In this document: in pieces, positions 1-7,428 of the stretch
How positions within the stretch are numbered: position 1 is the stretch's first letter
Layout of the letters: every line of letters begins with the position of its first letter
Origin: CAZKDV01 sp964551645
Lineage (GTDB): Bacteria; Bacteroidota; Bacteroidia; Bacteroidales; DTU049
Assembly (NCBI GenBank): GCA_964551645.1
Contig: CAZKDV010000098.1
Coordinates: 1-8,528 of the forward strand
Reading direction: 5' to 3'
Length of the DNA stretch: 8,528 bases
Program-made: the position numbers and the translations under genes
The notes under the pieces: generated by a model
Seen by the model: the letters and a program-made list of their open reading frames with translations, nothing else
Databases searched by the model: none
What the model was told of the DNA's origin: nothing

Positions 1-2628
1 ATAAGCGTAAAAGGTATTAATGAGTGTGGTGAAGGTGGTATTGCTTCAATCTATGTAAATATTAACGAAATGCCAACTATTTCCTTAGTATCAACAAATT
101 GTTCCGCTGATTTGAAAACATATAGTGTTGAATTTACTGCAAACATTGGAAGTGTAAGTGTAGATGTCGGAAGTATTTATGAAAATATGGTGTTTGATAT
201 TCCTGTTGGAACTGATATTACTATTACTGTTGATAATAATGGCTGTGTTTCTTCATTGTTTGTTGAGTCGCCAGAATGTCCATGTCCGATTATTCCTTTG
301 CCAGAAAATCCAAACAATCCAAGTATTTGCGAAGGCTCAGCAATTCCTAATTTAACTGTAGAAGTTCCAAGCGAATATGCTGTAAATTGGTTTGTTGAAG
401 CAGAAGGTGGCAAGCCTATTGCAAGTGGAAGTTCTTTCATGCCGACAGATGTTAATCCCGGTGTTTATACATATTATGCAGAAGCCGAAGAAATCGTGTC
501 AAACTGTAAGAGTTTGAGGATTCCTGTTACTTTAACGATAATTGCTAGTCCGCAAGTTGATGTTTTGACTGATGTTGCTGAATGTGATGTTTATGTTTTA
601 CCAGAATTGACAAACGGAAATTATTATTCGCAAAGTGGAGGTGTAGAGCCGATTTTGACAGGTAGTATAATTACAGAAACACAAACTATTTGGATTTATG
701 CAGAAAGCGAAACTATACCAAATTGTACAAATGAAAGTAGTTTTGTGATAAATATTTTTAAATCAACTAATGATATAATTGAAGTTGCTATATGCGAAGA
801 TGATGAATATATCTTTGATAATGTAAGTTTAACAGTAGCCGGCGAGTATGAATTTAAATATTTGACTGAGCAAGGCTGCGATTCAATTATTACAGTTGTA
901 TTAACTGTAAATCCAAAGCATTATGAATATATTGAAGCTAATATTTGTGAAGGAGATGTTTATAATTATGGAGATTTGCCAATTACAAAAGCTGGTTTAT
1001 ATATTTTTGAAGATGTAACCGAATTTGGTTGTTATTCATTAGTTGAATTGTTATTAAGCGTAAATCCTTTGCCAACAGTAGTTTGTCCTGACGATGTCCT
1101 TGTTAATATTAAAGATAGTGAGTTTAATTTAATAGGTTCTCCTATTGAGGGTATATTTGAAGGTAAGGGTGTGGATAATAATGTGTTTTATCCTGCAATA
1201 GCCGGTGTTGGTGATCACTTGATTACTTTTACTTATCAAAATATTGAAACACAATGTACAAATACTTGTTCGTTTACAGTTAGTGTTTATGAAGATTTAT
1301 ATAGTTCTGAAGCAGATATTATTGCCTTTTCATTGAAAGAACAGTTATATGAAGCAATAATTGATAAAGATAATAAAACTGTACATCTTGAAGTAGTTTC
1401 AGGTACTGATTTGTCAGCTTTGGTGCCAACTATAGAAGTGTCTGTCGGAGCAACAATTAATCCGAATAGTGGACTTGCTCAAGACTTTTCAATGCCAAAA
1501 ACATATATGGTTACAGCAGAAGATGGTACTGAGGTAGAATGGACTGTATTTGTTGAAGTTAATTCGTTTAATGTTGAATTTACTCAAAACATTGGAACAA
1601 GCATTTTAGTGTCATGGACTCCTGTAAATAATGCTAAATCATACATCGTTCATATTAGAGAGGCAAATATGAATAATGTGTGGAGACAAGGTCTAACAGA
1701 TACAAATTCAAGAAAAATCACCAATCTAATTCCGGGACAAAAGTATGAAGTTAGAATTTTGGTTTATGATGCAGGAAATAAATTGATGACTCATTACAAA
1801 ATGTATTATTTTATTGCTAATGAAGTCAATATGTACACTAGTGAAGATATGGGAACAGCTTTATTGTTGTCTTGGGATAATATTGAGGGATTTAATCAAT
1901 ATATAATACAGTATAGAAAACCATCTGATGCTGCTTGGCTAATGACAAAAATGACAAATTCAAACTCAATTAGATTGTGGCAACTAAATCCGGGTGAAGA
2001 ATACGATTGCAGGATTTTAGGATACAAAGATGGTGTTTATGGCGGATATACTATTAGCAACTTTATTTCTAACAACATTCAATTTAAAATTGAAGAAAAC
2101 ACTGGAAACTCGGCAGTTATTTCTTGGGTAAATCAAATTCCTGACGCAAATCGTTTTGTATTACATTACAGAAAAGCAGATACCGGAGATAATTGGATAC
2201 ATGCCAATACAAATACTAATTCAAGACAACTTTTGAATTTAACACCAAATACTATGTACGAATTTAGATTGCTTGGATATTTTAACGATATATATGGCGG
2301 TGCTACTCTAATTCAAGAATTTGCAACAGCAGGAGGAAAGAGTGATTCAGCTAATGATAATCAATATTATGAGCTTGAACCTATTGAAATTACTGTATTT
2401 CCAAATCCATTTGTTGAAGTTGTAAATATTGAACTTAATTTAATAATCGAAACGACATTATCATATAGCATTATTGATTTGGCAGGCAAACTCATTATGA
2501 ATGGCGAAAGCGAATTGCTAAAAGGACAAAACAAAATATCTATTAATACTGATGCTTTGTCTGCTGGCATGTACATTTTAAATGCAACTTTTGAAGGTGA
2601 AGTTAAAACTTTCAGAATTGTGAAGTAA
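1..2628 (+). CDS. Large modular T9SS-secreted surface protein (Ig-like, DUF5018-like and FN3 modules), 5' end missing
   Basis: The frame is open from base 1 without a signal peptide, so the start lies outside the window; the ATG at 70 is internal. 875 residues are visible (numbered from base 1). Modules in order: a beta-rich module with paired cysteines (about 25-95), an Ig-like module (about 96-181), a module opening with 'SPQVDVL' (about 183-253), two short repeats built around 'ICE' and 'GC(D/Y)S' (about 259-356), a PKD/HYR-like module with 'GKGVDNNVFYPAIAGVGDH' (about 360-430), a DUF5018-like module ending 'VTAEDGTEVEWTVFVEV' (about 433-520), three FN3-like modules (about 523-777), and a C-terminal type A sorting domain (about 795-875) that starts 'ITVFPNPF', contains 'GMYIL' and ends 'FRIVK'. 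In known T9SS cargo this last domain directs export across the outer membrane and is cleaved on anchoring or release. No catalytic domain is visible in this part, so an adhesin or structural role is inferred; an enzyme domain may sit upstream. Confidence 0.9.
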   Translation: MSVKGINECGEGGIASIYVNINEMPTISLVSTNCSADLKTYSVEFTANIGSVSVDVGSIYENMVFDIPVGTDITITVDNNGCVSSLFVESPECPCPIIPLPENPNNPSICEGSAIPNLTVEVPSEYAVNWFVEAEGGKPIASGSSFMPTDVNPGVYTYYAEAEEIVSNCKSLRIPVTLTIIASPQVDVLTDVAECDVYVLPELTNGNYYSQSGGVEPILTGSIITETQTIWIYAESETIPNCTNESSFVINIFKSTNDIIEVAICEDDEYIFDNVSLTVAGEYEFKYLTEQGCDSIITVVLTVNPKHYEYIEANICEGDVYNYGDLPITKAGLYIFEDVTEFGCYSLVELLLSVNPLPTVVCPDDVLVNIKDSEFNLIGSPIEGIFEGKGVDNNVFYPAIAGVGDHLITFTYQNIETQCTNTCSFTVSVYEDLYSSEADIIAFSLKEQLYEAIIDKDNKTVHLEVVSGTDLSALVPTIEVSVGATINPNSGLAQDFSMPKTYMVTAEDGTEVEWTVFVEVNSFNVEFTQNIGTSILVSWTPVNNAKSYIVHIREANMNNVWRQGLTDTNSRKITNLIPGQKYEVRILVYDAGNKLMTHYKMYYFIANEVNMYTSEDMGTALLLSWDNIEGFNQYIIQYRKPSDAAWLMTKMTNSNSIRLWQLNPGEEYDCRILGYKDGVYGGYTISNFISNNIQFKIEENTGNSAVISWVNQIPDANRFVLHYRKADTGDNWIHANTNTNSRQLLNLTPNTMYEFRLLGYFNDIYGGATLIQEFATAGGKSDSANDNQYYELEPIEITVFPNPFVEVVNIELNLIIETTLSYSIIDLAGKLIMNGESELLKGQNKISINTDALSAGMYILNATFEGEVKTFRIVK
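775..1068 (+). repeat. Tandem pair of ~48-residue 'ICE...GC(D/Y)S' modules
   Basis: Two consecutive coding repeats in the surface protein (about residues 259-305 and 308-356). Both follow the same pattern: 'A-x-ICE-(D/G)-D', then 'Y-x-(F/Y)', 'T-x-AG-x-Y-x-F', 'T-E-x-GC-x-S' and 'L-x-VNP'. This is the short Ig-like repeat that Bacteroidetes surface proteins often carry in long arrays. Only two copies are present here and they have diverged clearly, so recent duplication or slippage is unlikely. Confidence 0.75.
1567..2331 (+). repeat. Three tandem fibronectin type III-like modules (~84 residues each)
   Basis: Three consecutive protein repeats occupy about residues 523-607, 608-691 and 692-777. 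Each has an early 'G-(T/N)-(S/A)-x3-SW' strand, a central Tyr or Phe strand ending in 'R(E/K)', then 'T-(N/D)-(S/T)-NS', then a '(N/Q)L-x-P-(G/N)-x-x-Y-(E/D)-x-R-(I/L)-L' segment, which is the usual FN3 core. The phase is constant and the unit length is 84-86 residues. The copies are diverged at DNA level, so they read as an old internal duplication that probably spaces or displays the upstream domains at the cell surface. Confidence 0.8.
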
Positions 2629-2658
2629 ATTGTATTATACCATGATATAATTATTGAG

Positions 2659-2690
2659 AAAGCTCTAATGGAAACATTAGAGCTTTTTTT
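2659..2690 (+). terminator. Rho-independent terminator of the T9SS surface protein gene
   Basis: A perfect 12-bp inverted repeat (arms 2659-2670 and 2675-2686) closes on a GAAA tetraloop and runs into a T tract to 2690. It begins 30 bp after the stop codon of the surface protein gene. On the opposite strand the hairpin is followed by a T run broken by a C, so it would be a weaker terminator for rarA, whose stop is about 107 bp away on that side. Confidence 0.9.
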
Positions 2691-2797
2691 ATACTTAGCA
2701 TTTAGAGTTTACTTAGAAATATGCTTAGATTACTTTATTATTTTTCTAACTTGACCCATTTAATATACAACAAGCTAATATATTGATTGATAATGAA

Positions 2798-4075
2798 TTA
2801 TGAGTAATTGTATTTGTTTTTCCATAAAAATTTAAGCCTTTGTCGCATTTCTTCTTCTCGTTTATTGTTTTGAGGCTCATATAATTTTGTTCCTTGAAGT
2901 GTATCAGGGAAGAATTCTTGTTCTATAAAATTATTTTTGTAATCATGAGCATATTCGTATCCCATTCCGTACTGTAAGTTCTTCATCATATTTGTTGGTG
3001 CATTTCTTAGATGAAGCGGAACGATTTTATTTCCTGTTTTGTTCACTAAATCATAAGCTTTGTTTATTGCAAGATAAGATGCATTGCTTTTGGGAGATGT
3101 TGCTAAGTATATAACAGCTTGCGATAGAATAATTCTGGCTTCTGGCATTCCAATTTTATGCACTGCATCAAAACAAGCATTTGCAATTACTAAGGCTGTT
3201 GGATTGGCGTTTCCTATATCTTCCGAAGCAAGTATTATCATTCTTCTTGCAATAAAAAGAGGATCTTCGCCACCTTGCAACATTCGTGCTAACCAATAAA
3301 TTGCTGCATTTGGATCGCTTCCACGAATAGATTTGATAAAAGCAGAAATAATATCATAGTGATATTCGCCTGATTTATCATACAAACCGCTTTTTCTGCT
3401 CACAACTTCTTTTACTATTTTATTGTTTATTGTAACCGAGTTTTCTTCTTGTTTTGAAAGAGTTATTAGCTCAATTGTGTTTAATAGCTTTCGAGCATCT
3501 CCATCAGCATAGGATAATAGTGCTTCTCTTTCTTCAATTTGAGTTTTAATTTGATATTTTTGCAATATGTATTCAATAGCCCTATCAATTAGGGTGTTTA
3601 ATTCTTTATCTTCTAATGGTTGAAGTACATAAACTTGACATCTTGAAAGTAGTGGAGAAATAACTTCAAAACTTGGATTTTCTGTAGTTGCACCTATGAG
3701 GGTAATAATTCCTTTTTCAACAGCTCCTAATAAGGAATCTTGTTGACTTTTATTAAATCTATGAATTTCATCAATAAATAAAAGGCCGCCTCCTTTAATT
3801 TGTGCATTTTCTATAACTGTCCGAATGTCTTTTACTCCCGAATTGATAGCGTTTAATATATAAAAATCTAATTGAAATAATTCAGAAATCAATAATGCAA
3901 GAGTAGTTTTGCCGGTGCCGGGAGGTCCCCATAAAATCATTGATGTTAAAGTGTTTTTTTCAAGCATCAAGCGGATTACACCATTGGAGCCAACTAAATG
4001 AGATTGTCCTAAATATTCTTCAAATCGTTTTGGACGAAGTATTTCAGCTAAAGGTTTTGTTTGTATAAATGACAT
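2798..4075 (-). CDS. rarA: Replication-associated recombination protein A (RarA/MgsA), AAA+ ATPase
   Basis: RarA is a cytoplasmic clamp-loader-like ATPase of the RarA/MgsA/WRNIP1/Mgs1 family that acts at stalled replication forks. Numbered from the ATG at 4075 (425 residues, the usual family length): N-terminal 'LAEILRPK' and 'YLGQSHLVG', Walker A GPPGTGKT (50-57), Walker B 'LLFIDEIH' (98-105), sensor 1 'GATTENPS' (128-135) and an 'SR' arginine-finger position (144-145). The C-terminal half carries family hallmarks including 'SIRGSDPNAAIYWLARML', 'ASEDIGNANP', 'LHLRNAPT' and the terminal 'FFPDTLQGTKLYEP'. The reading frame stays open to an ATG at 4156, which would add 27 residues. I prefer 4075 because homology begins there, it has an A-rich leader, and the extension is hydrophobic and unlike RarA. 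It is transcribed divergently from ftsX. All catalytic motifs look intact. Confidence 0.95.
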   Translation of the reverse strand: MSFIQTKPLAEILRPKRFEEYLGQSHLVGSNGVIRLMLEKNTLTSMILWGPPGTGKTTLALLISELFQLDFYILNAINSGVKDIRTVIENAQIKGGGLLFIDEIHRFNKSQQDSLLGAVEKGIITLIGATTENPSFEVISPLLSRCQVYVLQPLEDKELNTLIDRAIEYILQKYQIKTQIEEREALLSYADGDARKLLNTIELITLSKQEENSVTINNKIVKEVVSRKSGLYDKSGEYHYDIISAFIKSIRGSDPNAAIYWLARMLQGGEDPLFIARRMIILASEDIGNANPTALVIANACFDAVHKIGMPEARIILSQAVIYLATSPKSNASYLAINKAYDLVNKTGNKIVPLHLRNAPTNMMKNLQYGMGYEYAHDYKNNFIEQEFFPDTLQGTKLYEPQNNKREEEMRQRLKFLWKNKYNYS

Positions 4076-4247
4076 TTTTTCAACGAAGTTACGATGTTTT
4101 GTGTAAATTGAAAAAGGAATTAGAGCAACATTAAAAAAATGATAACTTTTGTTCAAAACAAGGATATAATTTCAATATTGTGCAATTTATATTTATAAAA
4201 ATAAAAGTCAAACTATATTTTAGAAATATTTATTTAATAGATTTTAC

Positions 4248-4255
4248 TACTTTTG
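4248..4255 (+). promoter_or_regulatory. Bacteroidetes-type -7 promoter box (TACTTTTG) for ftsX
   Basis: TACTTTTG matches the Bacteroidetes primary sigma factor -7 consensus TAnnTTTG exactly and is followed by CAC. The ftsX ATG lies 12 bases after the box, so transcription would begin only a few bases before the start codon. No clear -33 TTG/TTTG is seen at the expected spacing; the upstream sequence is simply very AT-rich. The box overlaps an in-frame TTG at 4253, which argues that this TTG is not the translation start. Confidence 0.65.
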
Positions 4256-4267
4256 CACTTTAAACAA

Positions 4268-5140
4268 ATGACTTTGAAAAAGAATAGGCAATTACGATAC
4301 GGAACTAATTTGGTTTCTTCATCAATAAGCATTGGGCTAGTGCTTTTTTTATTAGGTTTGATTGGTGTTATTATATTGCATGCCGGACAGATTGCTAAGC
4401 ATGTCAAAGAAAATATAACTGTTTCAGTTATGCTTAATGAAAATACGCGTGAGGCAGATATTTTGAACTTGCAAAAAGAACTTGATGCTAATCCGAAAAC
4501 GTTATCAACAAAATATGTAACTCCTGATGAAGCTGCAAAAAGATTTATTGAAGATACAGGTGAAGATTTTTTCGCTTTTCTTGGCAGTAATCCTTTGCCT
4601 CCTTCCATAGAAGTTCGTATGAAAGCTGAATTTGCTGATGAAAATCATTTGAATGAACTTACAGAAGATTTGAAAAATAACTCATTTGTCAAAGATGCTT
4701 TTTACGAAAAAGATCTCGTTAATATTATCAATGATAATGTAACCCGAATTACTTTAGTTTTGTTTGCAATTGCTATTTTGATGTTTTTAATTAGTATGGT
4801 ATTAGTTAATAATACTATGAAGTTGCATATTTACTCAAAACGATTTCTTATTAAAAGTATGTTGTTGATAGGAGCTACTCGTAGCTTTATTAGAAAGCCA
4901 TTTTTGTATAGAGGTTTTTGGATTGGTCTTATAGGTAGTATTTTTGCAATAGGTTTGCTAATTGGAACATCACATTTTTTGCAAAAACAAATTCCTGATT
5001 TGATAGAAGTATTTAATATGGATTATTTTGTAATCCTTAATGCTTTTATTCTTGTTATCGGTATATTTTTAAGCAGTATGTTTTCTATATTTGCCGTTAG
5101 GAAATATGCAAGATTAGATTTAGACAATTTATATAGATAA
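4268..5140 (+). CDS. ftsX: Cell division protein FtsX (permease-like subunit of FtsEX)
   Basis: FtsX is an inner-membrane protein that works with the ATPase FtsE to couple divisome assembly to peptidoglycan hydrolase activation. The 290-residue product has the family layout: a short basic cytoplasmic N-terminus, TM1 (about 17-40), a periplasmic domain (about 41-157), then TM2 (about 159-182), TM3 (about 216-237) and TM4 (about 253-277), ending in a basic tail 'RKYARLDLDNLYR'. The periplasmic domain has 'VSVMLNEN' and the conserved 'GSNPLPPSIEV'. The segment after TM2, 'NNTMKLHIYSKRFLIKSMLLIGAT', resembles the FtsX/MacB permease coupling region. I chose the ATG at 4268 rather than the in-frame TTG at 4253, which lies inside the promoter box. 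ftsE is not in the window, as is common in Bacteroidetes. A DUF3098 gene follows after 30 bp, probably in the same transcript. Confidence 0.93.
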   Translation: MTLKKNRQLRYGTNLVSSSISIGLVLFLLGLIGVIILHAGQIAKHVKENITVSVMLNENTREADILNLQKELDANPKTLSTKYVTPDEAAKRFIEDTGEDFFAFLGSNPLPPSIEVRMKAEFADENHLNELTEDLKNNSFVKDAFYEKDLVNIINDNVTRITLVLFAIAILMFLISMVLVNNTMKLHIYSKRFLIKSMLLIGATRSFIRKPFLYRGFWIGLIGSIFAIGLLIGTSHFLQKQIPDLIEVFNMDYFVILNAFILVIGIFLSSMFSIFAVRKYARLDLDNLYR

Positions 5141-5170
5141 GATTTTTTGCATAATAATAAATTAAAAAAA

Positions 5171-5443
5171 ATGAAAGATAAAAAAGATATTGAAGCTGAA
5201 AAATCCTTAATGCAAACTTCATTTACCAAAGAAAATTATATCATAATGGCTGTTGGTTTATTATTAATAATCATTGGATATGTTTTGATGATTGGTGGTG
5301 GCAATGAAGATCCAAATGTTTTTAATGAAGCAATTTTTAATACTCAAAGAATTGTTGTTTCACCTATATTGCTTGCCGTAGGCTATGCTATGCAAATTTG
5401 GGCAATCTTTTATAAGAAAAGAAAATCTTCAAATCTTGACTAA
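5171..5443 (+). CDS. DUF3098 family small membrane protein
   Basis: This 90-residue protein has two membrane segments (about 20-42 and 61-83) separated by a polar loop with 'GGGNEDPNVFN' and 'IFNTQRIVVSPI', the signature of DUF3098. That family is almost confined to Bacteroidetes and typically sits just after ftsX, as here. Its biochemical role is unknown; the position suggests a part in division or envelope biogenesis, which is inference from context only. The ATG at 5171 is preceded by a run of A residues, the usual Bacteroidetes start context, and gives the family's normal length. An in-frame TTG at 5147 would add eight residues and is less likely. In many Bacteroidetes the next gene is the undecaprenyl-diphosphatase gene uppP; here it is a sodium:solute symporter. 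Confidence 0.9.
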   Translation: MKDKKDIEAEKSLMQTSFTKENYIIMAVGLLLIIIGYVLMIGGGNEDPNVFNEAIFNTQRIVVSPILLAVGYAMQIWAIFYKKRKSSNLD

Positions 5444-5499
5444 TAGTGCCATAATAGCCCCTTATGTTTACTTTTTTATTATTTACTAAATTTTAGAAT

Positions 5500-6960
5500 A
5501 TGCTTGCTAAAATTATCGTTTTCTCTTTGTACGCTATATTGATTATTGGTGTAGGATTGAATGGTCTTAGAAAAACAAAATCATTTAATGATTTCTTCCT
5601 TGGCGGTGGAAATATTGGACCGTGGATGTCTGCTTTTTCTTATGGTTCGGCTTATTTTTCAGCTGTATTATTTATAGGTTTTGCAGGCAAATTTGGATGG
5701 TCGTTTGGATTATCAAGTCTGTGGATTGCTTTGTTTAATGCTTTGGTAGGAGTATTAGGCGTTTGGCTTTTTATGGGTTGGAAAATTAAGAAAATGTCAA
5801 TTGATTATGGCGTTTCAACTATGAGTGAGTTTTTGGAAAAGAGATATAACTTTCCATTATATAAACTACTTGCAACTATCGTAATTTTTGTTTTCTTAAT
5901 CCCTTACTCTGCTGCCGTTTTCATGGGTTTGTCTTATTTGTTCGAAAGTTCATTAGGTTTGCCTTATGTGTGGGTTTTGGTGATTATTGGAGTGTTTGCT
6001 TCTACATACATCATGCTTGGTGGATATAAGTCAATTGCAATGATTGATATGGTATTTGGCATCATTAAGATTGCATGTGTTATTTTGCTCATGTTTGTAA
6101 TTATCAACAAAGGTGGTGGAGTGAATAATATATTTAGCCAAATGCGAAATATAGACCCAAAATTGACTCAATCAATTGGGCCTGCCGGATTTTGGCAATT
6201 ATTCTCAATCGTAATGCTCACAAGTTTAGCTCCTTTTGCTATGCCGCAATTAGTGCAAAAATTTTACGCAATTAAAGACAGAAAGTCTATAAGAATCGGA
6301 ATGTTTGCATCTACTGCATTTGCATTAATAATAACAGGAATAGCATATTTTATTGGTTCTACTACAAGAGTTTTTATAAATGCAGAAACTTTTCCCGATA
6401 TTTTTGAAAACGGAAAACCAATTTATGATAGGTTAATGCCCGAATTGCTAACTACTGTAATTCCGGATTCTTTATCAATTATTATTTTGGTGTTGATTCT
6501 TTCTGCATCAATGTCCACTTTGGCATCTTTGGTGCTAATTTCTAGTTCTGCAGTATCAAGAGATTTATATTTCGGGTTTATTAATAAAAATGTATCCGAC
6601 AAAAATCTTACAATAATAATGAGGGTAATGAGTGGCGTTTTTGTTTTATTTGCGATTCTTCTTGCCTTAGCTCAATTTGATGTTATTGTCGAGATATTGG
6701 GTGTTTCGTGGGGAGCCTTAGGTTCATTTTTCCTCGGACCTTTTGTTTGGGGATTGTTTTCTAAGAAAGTCAATCGTTTTGGTGCGATTTCGTCATCAAT
6801 CGTTGGACTAAGTTTTTGTTTAGTATTGTACTTTATTGGAGTAAATGCAGATAAAAGTGTAAACTTAGAATGGTATTATACTTCCCCCGGAGCCGGAACT
6901 GTGGGTATGATTATTTCTTTGCTTACAACTCCTTTGTTTAGTTTATTTTCAAAAAAATAA
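5500..6960 (+). CDS. Sodium:solute symporter family (SSF/SSS) transporter, substrate unknown
   Basis: This 486-residue polytopic inner-membrane protein has about 12-13 hydrophobic segments and typical SSF motifs. These are 'SFNDFFLGGGNIGPW' after the first helix, 'AFSYGSAYFSAVLFIGFAG' (about 45-63, the first core helix with its unwound sodium-site region), 'LGGYKSIAMIDMVFG', 'AMPQLVQKFYAIKD' and 'SASMSTLASLVLISSSAVSRD' (about 335-355). The Ser/Thr of the last motif correspond to sodium-site ligands in this family. It should use the sodium gradient to import a small solute. The PutP/PanF-like look suggests an organic acid, amino acid or vitamin, but the sequence does not fix the substrate. The gap after the DUF3098 gene is 56 bp with no strong terminator, so readthrough from ftsX is possible. 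The stop is 20 bp from that of the convergent zinc-ribbon gene. No truncation is seen. Confidence 0.92.
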   Translation: MLAKIIVFSLYAILIIGVGLNGLRKTKSFNDFFLGGGNIGPWMSAFSYGSAYFSAVLFIGFAGKFGWSFGLSSLWIALFNALVGVLGVWLFMGWKIKKMSIDYGVSTMSEFLEKRYNFPLYKLLATIVIFVFLIPYSAAVFMGLSYLFESSLGLPYVWVLVIIGVFASTYIMLGGYKSIAMIDMVFGIIKIACVILLMFVIINKGGGVNNIFSQMRNIDPKLTQSIGPAGFWQLFSIVMLTSLAPFAMPQLVQKFYAIKDRKSIRIGMFASTAFALIITGIAYFIGSTTRVFINAETFPDIFENGKPIYDRLMPELLTTVIPDSLSIIILVLILSASMSTLASLVLISSSAVSRDLYFGFINKNVSDKNLTIIMRVMSGVFVLFAILLALAQFDVIVEILGVSWGALGSFFLGPFVWGLFSKKVNRFGAISSSIVGLSFCLVLYFIGVNADKSVNLEWYYTSPGAGTVGMIISLLTTPLFSLFSKK

Positions 6961-6980
6961 GAAGTAAGTACAAAATATAA

Positions 6981-7415
6981 TTATTTGTTTTTATTTTTGC
7001 TTGGTTCAAATGTAGAGTATCCGCATTTTCGGCATACATAAGCACTAGGACGATTTACTTCATAACATTTTGGACATTCCCAATAGTCCGCATCTTCTTG
7101 TTGGTCCATCTCTGGGTCATTAAAGTAAACATCTAATCCTTTATCTCTCAAAAGCTCTTTTGTAAGTTCATTGTTCATTTTCAACTCTTCACCTATAGTT
7201 GATAAAATCGAACAAATGGCAAAAACTATAACTCCTGCAAGTAAAGCAGCAATACCTTTTTGCAAGGTCAACATCGAAAAATCTGTTTCTGCTTCAGATA
7301 GGGCAGTAATGCTTAAAGATACAAAAACAATAATGCTAATTATCAGAAATGTGATTCCAATAATTCGTATAAACTTAATTCCACTACCTGAATAATTAAT
7401 TTCTAACTTTTTCAT
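6981..7415 (-). CDS. Two-helix membrane protein with C-terminal RanBP2-type zinc ribbon, function unknown
   Basis: I do not recognise a named family. The 144-residue product has two hydrophobic segments (about 15-38 and 54-74) and a charged linker (about 75-111, including 'MNNELTKELLRDKGLD' and an acidic stretch). A zinc finger follows, with W112, C114, C117, N121, C128 and C131, so the spacing is W-x-C-x2-C-x3-N-x6-C-x2-C, exactly the RanBP2/zf-RanBP pattern. A basic tail ends 'PSKNKNK'. With both ends predicted cytoplasmic, the finger would lie on the inner face of the membrane and could bind a protein or nucleic-acid partner; this is inference. The gene starts 13 bp after the stop of the FISUMP lipoprotein gene and probably shares its transcript. 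Bacterial zinc ribbons of 'WxCPxC...CxxCG' form are common in small uncharacterised proteins. Confidence 0.82.
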   Translation of the reverse strand: MKKLEINYSGSGIKFIRIIGITFLIISIIVFVSLSITALSEAETDFSMLTLQKGIAALLAGVIVFAICSILSTIGEELKMNNELTKELLRDKGLDVYFNDPEMDQQEDADYWECPKCYEVNRPSAYVCRKCGYSTFEPSKNKNK

Positions 7416-7428
7416 AACTATTTATTTT

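Noticed and set aside
177..440. Open frames on the opposite strand and in other frames within the surface protein gene (also 164-355 and 2367-2576)
   Set aside because: They lie wholly inside a strongly supported gene, show no recognisable domain, and are explained by the codon bias of the real frame.
2693..2728. Three copies of (A/G)CTTAG in the gap after the surface protein terminator
   Set aside because: The hexamers are short, irregularly spaced (18 and 12 bp) and have no symmetry, so they look like chance in low-complexity DNA.
4159..4166. Possible rarA promoter -7 box on the minus strand (TATCCTTG)
   Set aside because: It has one mismatch to TAnnTTTG and only a poorly spaced TTG upstream. 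In DNA this AT-rich such near matches are expected by chance.
4234..4608. 124-codon minus-strand open frame over the 5' half of ftsX
   Set aside because: It is antisense to a clear FtsX with no recognisable motif, and it overlaps the ftsX promoter and periplasmic domain coding sequence.
5450..5477. Small hairpin (CATAA/TTATG) followed by a T-rich stretch between the DUF3098 and symporter genes
   Set aside because: The stem is only 5 bp, AT-rich and has a 7-base loop, too weak to call a terminator. TACTTTTT at 5469-5476 also misses the last base of the promoter consensus.
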